DNA from: Geosiphon pyriformis
Taxonomy: Eukaryota; Glomeromycota; Glomeromycetes; Archaeosporales; Geosiphonaceae
Length of the DNA: 64,000 nucleotides
NCBI GenBank assembly: GCA_016748015.1
Contig: JAAOMT010000134.1
Coordinates: forward strand, 746,451 to 810,450
Reading direction: 5' to 3'
The notes under the pieces were generated by a model. It saw nothing but the letters and a program-made list of their open reading frames with translations, was not told where the DNA came from and did no database searches. Positions 59,361-64,000 of this stretch are shown here, one piece after another (positions within the stretch are counted from its first letter, which is position 1; each line of letters opens with the position of its first letter). Made by a program: the position numbers and the translations under genes.

Positions 59361-60300
59361 ATGTTAGTAAAATTGTTAAATAATATTTTAAATTGTATAT
59401 ATTGAAGTGAATTTAAGTTTTCTAAGTTCATTTGCTTTAACTGGTTTGATTGTAGCAAATAATATTTTTTTTGTCTGTATATTATTTGTAATGTAATATT
59501 TACATATCCACAAAGTTGTAAAAAATCTGAAATGGTAGTTGGTATTTGATTCTTAACTTCAGTGTTTAAGTATCTAATAATAGTTCTATTTGGTATTTTA
59601 ATTAGGTTTTTAGTTGTATTATATATTAAAATTTTAATGTGTTTATGGTTTTTGACTAGTATGTAAAGATTAATGATAACAATTTTTTTTGATTTACAAA
59701 TAGTAGGTTCTACTTTAAAAATCTGGAATTAATCTTTCACTTTCCTTTTTATGATTAATATATACTGGTTATATAATAAGATAGAAATTGATTGATTGGT
59801 GGAGATAATTTTTCCCTAATCAATTATTTTCTCTTCTATTATATTAATAAGTATCTCTATTTTATCTGTGGATCCAAATTTATTTATTCCTTTTGCTGTG
59901 ATTTCTAACTTTTTTTTTATTCTTATTAACACTAATTAAGCTATTTTTATTAAAGATAGAAATATTGTCTGTACTATCTTTTTATTTGGTTTAATAGTAT
60001 ATGTTTTTTCTAATTTGTTTTATAGTATTACAATAATATTTTCTACATATTCTGTGTTAATTATTTTTTTTTTGATATTGATCTTTTTTTTTGCTAAACT
60101 AGATCTAAATGCTAATTGAATTATTGTTGTTGCCAAAATTTTCAGTGCTATTTTTAAATTTATGCTGATATATAAATGAAATTTTAATCTAATAACAGTT
60201 TTTTCTAAGTATTTGAGATCAAATTTTGTATTGGTATTATGTATTCATTCTGATATAATATTCTTTTTATTATTGCTAAATTATTTAAGTTCCTGTTTTA
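59361..60300 (-). pseudogene. E4 pre-RT domain and dUTPase remnant
   Basis: Colinear with 44290-45230 of E3. The Leu-Leu-Asn-Asn-Phe segment (about 59370), TTIGYL-like segment (about 59570) and dUTPase motif II/III region (about 60040-60110) can be followed at the nucleotide level. Translation is broken by many stops. Confidence 0.7.
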
Positions 60301-61440
60301 TCAAAAGATTTAGAAGTGCAATATATTGTTTGAAGTTAGAATTATAGTTTAAATTGTTATTGCTATTGTTGCCATTGTGGATAGTATTAGAACTATTGTT
60401 GTCATTATTATTAAAGTCTGAATTATGATTGAATTTTGATTCTGATTTCAAAGTACACTTGCTAATTGGTTTTTTTTTTAAGAATTGAATAAATTATGTA
60501 TAATAGCAAATTATAAATAAGATCACAATTTTTACAATATTTAAAATCACTGAAAATTAAACAATATTTACAGAATTTAGTATTTAATTATTCTAAATAC
60601 TGTTTTTACTTTTTTTAAGTAGGTGTTAAATCTTGGTAGTATTCATAAAATTGTTCTAAATTATTCAAAATATTAATAAATGTGTTTGGGTTGGAAATAA
60701 AAATAATTTTGACAGATTTTGGTAAATTATTTTTAATCACCAATATTTTGCTGAGTAAAGCATTTTTGACTTTAGAACTTGCTATTTGTCAGATCTTATC
60801 TTAATTATATAGGTAATCATCCAAATATAAGAGTATTTATTTCCATATAACATTGAAAAATGTTTTTTTGTTCATCCAGTTGCTAATAAAGATCATATAT
60901 TGACATAAAATATCATATGTTCTTCTTTAACCAGAAATGTTATTTTATATTTCTTTATTGAGTAATGTTTTTTTTCAAGTAAAACATAATTTATTGTCCT
61001 ATTTTTTTTGTTTCTTTGAATATCCAAAGTGTTTTTTGTAACATAATTTGCAATAATAATAGATATATATTCAGTAGATTTCTTTTGATAAGATTTAAGT
61101 TCTTATAAATAAAAGCTTTTTCTTATAGTTAATACATCTAAATAAAATATAAGACAGTTTTTTTCTTGGTTTTAATAACTAAGATACATGTTAACTATTG
61201 GCTGATTTTTTTGTGGCAGTGGTAGTCTGTGGTTTATTTTTTTCTTTTTTTTTTTCTTTTCATTCCAATTAAGTATTGGTGGTAGTTTATTGTAGTTATT
61301 ATTAGCTTATAAGATTTTATAGACTTCTTAAGTAAATTTGTTTGTTTTTTTCTTAAATTTTATCAATAGTTGAGATAAAATTGTTTTGAAGTAACTATAA
61401 ATAACTGGTACTTAAGTGTGCTAATTATTTTGATTAAACT
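60301..61440 (-). pseudogene. E4 Cys-rich/linker remnant
   Basis: Nucleotide alignment with 45240-46400 of E3, including the acidic Asn/Asp linker (60330-60440), the FEYC region (about 60540) and the WEAYQ-like region near 61320. No open frame of use. Confidence 0.65.
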
Positions 61441-61456
61441 GTAACTTCTGAATATT

Positions 61457-61970
61457 CTAGTCAAATATAATATTAGTCTTAAACAGCCAATTATTATTAA
61501 TAAAAATTTGATACTGTATAGCTTTTATAATAAGAACTTTAATAAGTACAATAATGCTATTGACTTTAAAAAAAAAGTTGTTGATTTCATTAATAAGAGT
61601 CTTAATGATTTCATTAGTAGTAATAATTCTAATGTTGGGAGCATAATTAATTTGATAACTTAATTGGTCCATGAATTGTCATGTAATAATACTGTCTACT
61701 AAACCATTATTAAAAATTAGTTTAATAAAGTGGCCATTAACTTTGGTATCAATATATATAACAGTAATTGATTTAGTATTAAGAATAGTTTTACTGAATA
61801 ATGAAATTTCTGACTGGTTTTTCAACTTAAATAAGAAGATAATAACTAATAATTTGTCTTTTGTGATAGTTGTTAATAAAATATTGTTAATAAATAATAT
61901 TGAATTGGTTTCTAGTAATTTAGGTGTTGTAATTTCTGGAATTATCAATAAACTTAAATAGTTTTGAAAA
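61457..61970 (-). pseudogene. E4 aspartic protease remnant
   Basis: Two overlapping open pieces: YQIFINNNWLFKTN (61457-61672) and SITVIYIDTKVNGHFIKLIFNNGLVDSIIT (61679-61948). The DSG motif has become NNG. Colinear with E3 46420-46970. Confidence 0.8.
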
Positions 61971-62366
61971 TTTGGGTTTTGAATATACTTATTTCTTAAA
62001 CTTTACTAGTATAATCTTAATAACTGGTTTAATAAACTGAAAATTAGTTAGTGCATTATTATTGTCAATCTCTAGTTTTGTTGGGTGTACATAATTTTTA
62101 GTCTTTGAATTCTATTTAATATTGGCACAGTATGTTAAAGTGGTGTTTAAATTTGTTGGGATTGATAAATTACTTGTAACTGTAACTAATAAATTACTAG
62201 TATTAAAGATTGGTACATTGAAAATATCTATATAAGTTATTGCATTATTAGTGTATAATAAAGTTAGTATGGTTTTAATAATAAATTGTTAACATAATTT
62301 TGGGTTTAAAATCTGTAATTGGGACTTTTATATTGGTTTTTTGATATTACAAATAATTATTTAGAA
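61971..62366 (-). pseudogene. E4 Gag-Pro linker; capsid deleted
   Basis: Matches 46985-47380 of E3 (Gln-rich tail after the zinc knuckle) and then goes straight to the LTR. Capsid, the N-terminal Gag domain and a recognisable primer site (about 1.8 kb in E3) are missing. Confidence 0.72.
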
Positions 62367-63188
62367 TGTTAAAACTAATAACAAATCTGTAACTTGGTGC
62401 TTAATAGCTAAAAATATTGGTAATTTTTAAAGATTTTTATGATCTGAAAATTTTAATTGAGTTTTTTGTATAATGAACAAAAATTCAATTAATGATTTCT
62501 TCAGTATAATAACTGGTTTATTTTAGCAGTCATGTCTTTTTGGTAAGCTATTTTTAAGTTTTTTACTCTTGTTCCCAGGTCTTTTAACAAATTATCTTTG
62601 ATGTTAAATACTCAGCACTTAATTTCTTTAATCAATTAGTAAACAATAAAGAAATAAAACAAAAGAAAATAAAAGAAAATAAAAAAAATAATAAATTAAT
62701 ATTTTATTAATAATTATAATTAAGAGCTATTGTTTCAGTATAATTAAGCATTAGATTTTATTAACATAAAGTATTAATAGTATGAAGATAATTAATATTT
62801 TTAATTAAGCAATAATAATATAAATTGGATGATAATTAAATATTTATTAATATTAATGTAATTCTCCTTTAAATCATAAAAAACTATTTTTTGAAAAAAG
62901 AATAGAGAATAAGTAGTTATTTTTAACTACTATTTTATTTGTTTTAAATGTTTTTTTTGCTTTTAATACTTTTGTTATATATACATAATTTGTGTTATAC
63001 AAGATTTTTTGGAATTTTTCAATTTTTTTAACAAGAATTCTGAAATTTTAGAATCCTATAATTTCTTAAGAAAAATTCTGGAATTCTGTAATTTCTTAAA
63101 AAAAATTCTAAAAATTTTTTTTTTACTATATCTATTTCTAATTGGCTATTTTATTTACTATTATAAATTCTAATTTTTATAAGTAATA
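62367..63188 (-). repeat. E4 5' LTR (decayed)
   Basis: TGTTAAAACTAATAACAAA...AAGTAATA, with the GTAACTTGGTGCTT arm conserved (about 62390) and the TATATATACATA region near 62980. Pairs with 38466-39234. Confidence 0.85.
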
Positions 63189-64000
63189 ATAAGATTTGTT
63201 TATACTATTAATATTACTTGCTTATTAGACAATAAAGCAAGATATTACACAAACAACACTATTCGAACTAGTTTATAATAAAACAGCAATATTACCAATT
63301 AAAATAAATATCAATACATATTTAACAAAACTAATAACAAAAGCCAACTTTCAAAAAATATTGCTAAAAAAAACATATGACTTAATGAAAACTTTAGAAA
63401 ACAAAAAATAAAAAACAGTTAATAACATATAAAAGTTACAAAAAAAACAAAAAAAACAACATAACAATCAGTTACCAAATAAACAGATCGAATTTAGGAT
63501 TAAAAACAAAATATTCTTATATTGTACCAAAGTAAAAAAAACAATAGAGTAAAAAGTTTAACCTCAAATGAGACAATCTATTTTATATCAAAGAAATTCT
63601 GGAAAATAGAACATATAAGTTAAGATAAAACAACAAAATCTTAGTTAAAGCAATACATAATAATTAACTAAAATTATATTACAATATAATATTATTATCT
63701 ATTAATAATATTTTAAAATTGGAAGTATAATAAATACTAGTCCAACCAAATAAAATCTTATAAGATATAGAATTATTTATAATTATTAACACAAACATAT
63801 TAAATTAATTTATCAGAACAATATATAAAAAACCAATATATATGATAAAAGCAACAAAAAAAATGAAAATTACAGACAATATTTACTTTTTAATCCAACA
63901 ATTATTTTAATTTATTAAATATTAAAAACTGAACATAGAAATTACAATTAATTAACAAACTATTTAATATAAAAACACAGAAAAAAAACCAAAACTCCAA
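63189..64000 (+). pseudogene. E5 integrase C-terminus and Pol extension remnant (runs off the window)
   Basis: Plus strand, aligned with 23300-24060 of E2: TTLFELVYNKTAILP, TYDLMKTLENK and QLPNKQIEFRIKNKI, then QPNEI-like and DNI-like segments at the nucleotide level. Many stops. The sequence begins at the E4 LTR end, so E4 sits inside or beside this older element. Confidence 0.85.

Noticed and set aside
9330-63188. RIP (repeat-induced point mutation) as the mutation process
   Set aside because: C-to-T/G-to-A excess is evident, but I could not quantify dinucleotide context; CpG deamination fits the examples better, so no RIP claim is made.

Overview
The window looks like nuclear DNA of a very AT-rich, transposon-laden early-diverging fungus. 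I lean to an arbuscular-mycorrhizal fungus (Glomeromycotina, Rhizophagus-like). The reasons are short introns with GTRAGT donors and CTAAC/CTAAA branch motifs, long A/T microsatellites, and LINE and Ty3/gypsy protein families that I recall from that group. The last point is memory, not a search.

Layout. (1) 1-2055: the 3' half of one host gene, an AKR7-type aldo-keto reductase. It is split by five introns and includes a predicted 4-nt exon; the N-terminal half is not found. (2) 2056-9330: AT-rich intergenic DNA with microsatellites and minisatellites. One tRNA-headed SINE at 8411-8606 (minus) has the same 3' tail as the LINEs of this window. (3) 9330-37265: an old minus-strand LINE cut in two by a plus-strand Ty3/gypsy element (E1, 13622-34749). 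A second gypsy (E2, 14341-25468) sits in E1's left LTR, and a minus-strand solo LTR (14796-15681) sits in E2's left LTR. (4) 37266-38465: an AT desert and a 3' fragment of another LINE. (5) 38466-63188: a very decayed minus-strand gypsy (E4). It was split by a better kept minus-strand gypsy (E3, 39922-49995) and by a nearly complete minus-strand LINE (51296-58048). (6) 63189-64000: the integrase end of a fifth, plus-strand gypsy (E5).

The gypsy family has one frame of about 2,820 codons. The domain order is Gag (capsid, CCHC knuckle), aspartic protease, Cys-rich putative Zn domains, dUTPase, RT (YLDD), RNase H, integrase (HHCC, DDE) and a C-terminal extension of unknown role. The LINE family has ORF1 (RRM-like domains, CCHC) and ORF2 (APE endonuclease, RT, RNase H). 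All copies carry stops or frameshifts, mostly from C-to-T/G-to-A changes, and none looks autonomous. Their likely joint history is repeated insertion of a few families into each other. For several insertions the uninterrupted target sequence survives elsewhere in the window, so the junctions can be checked internally.
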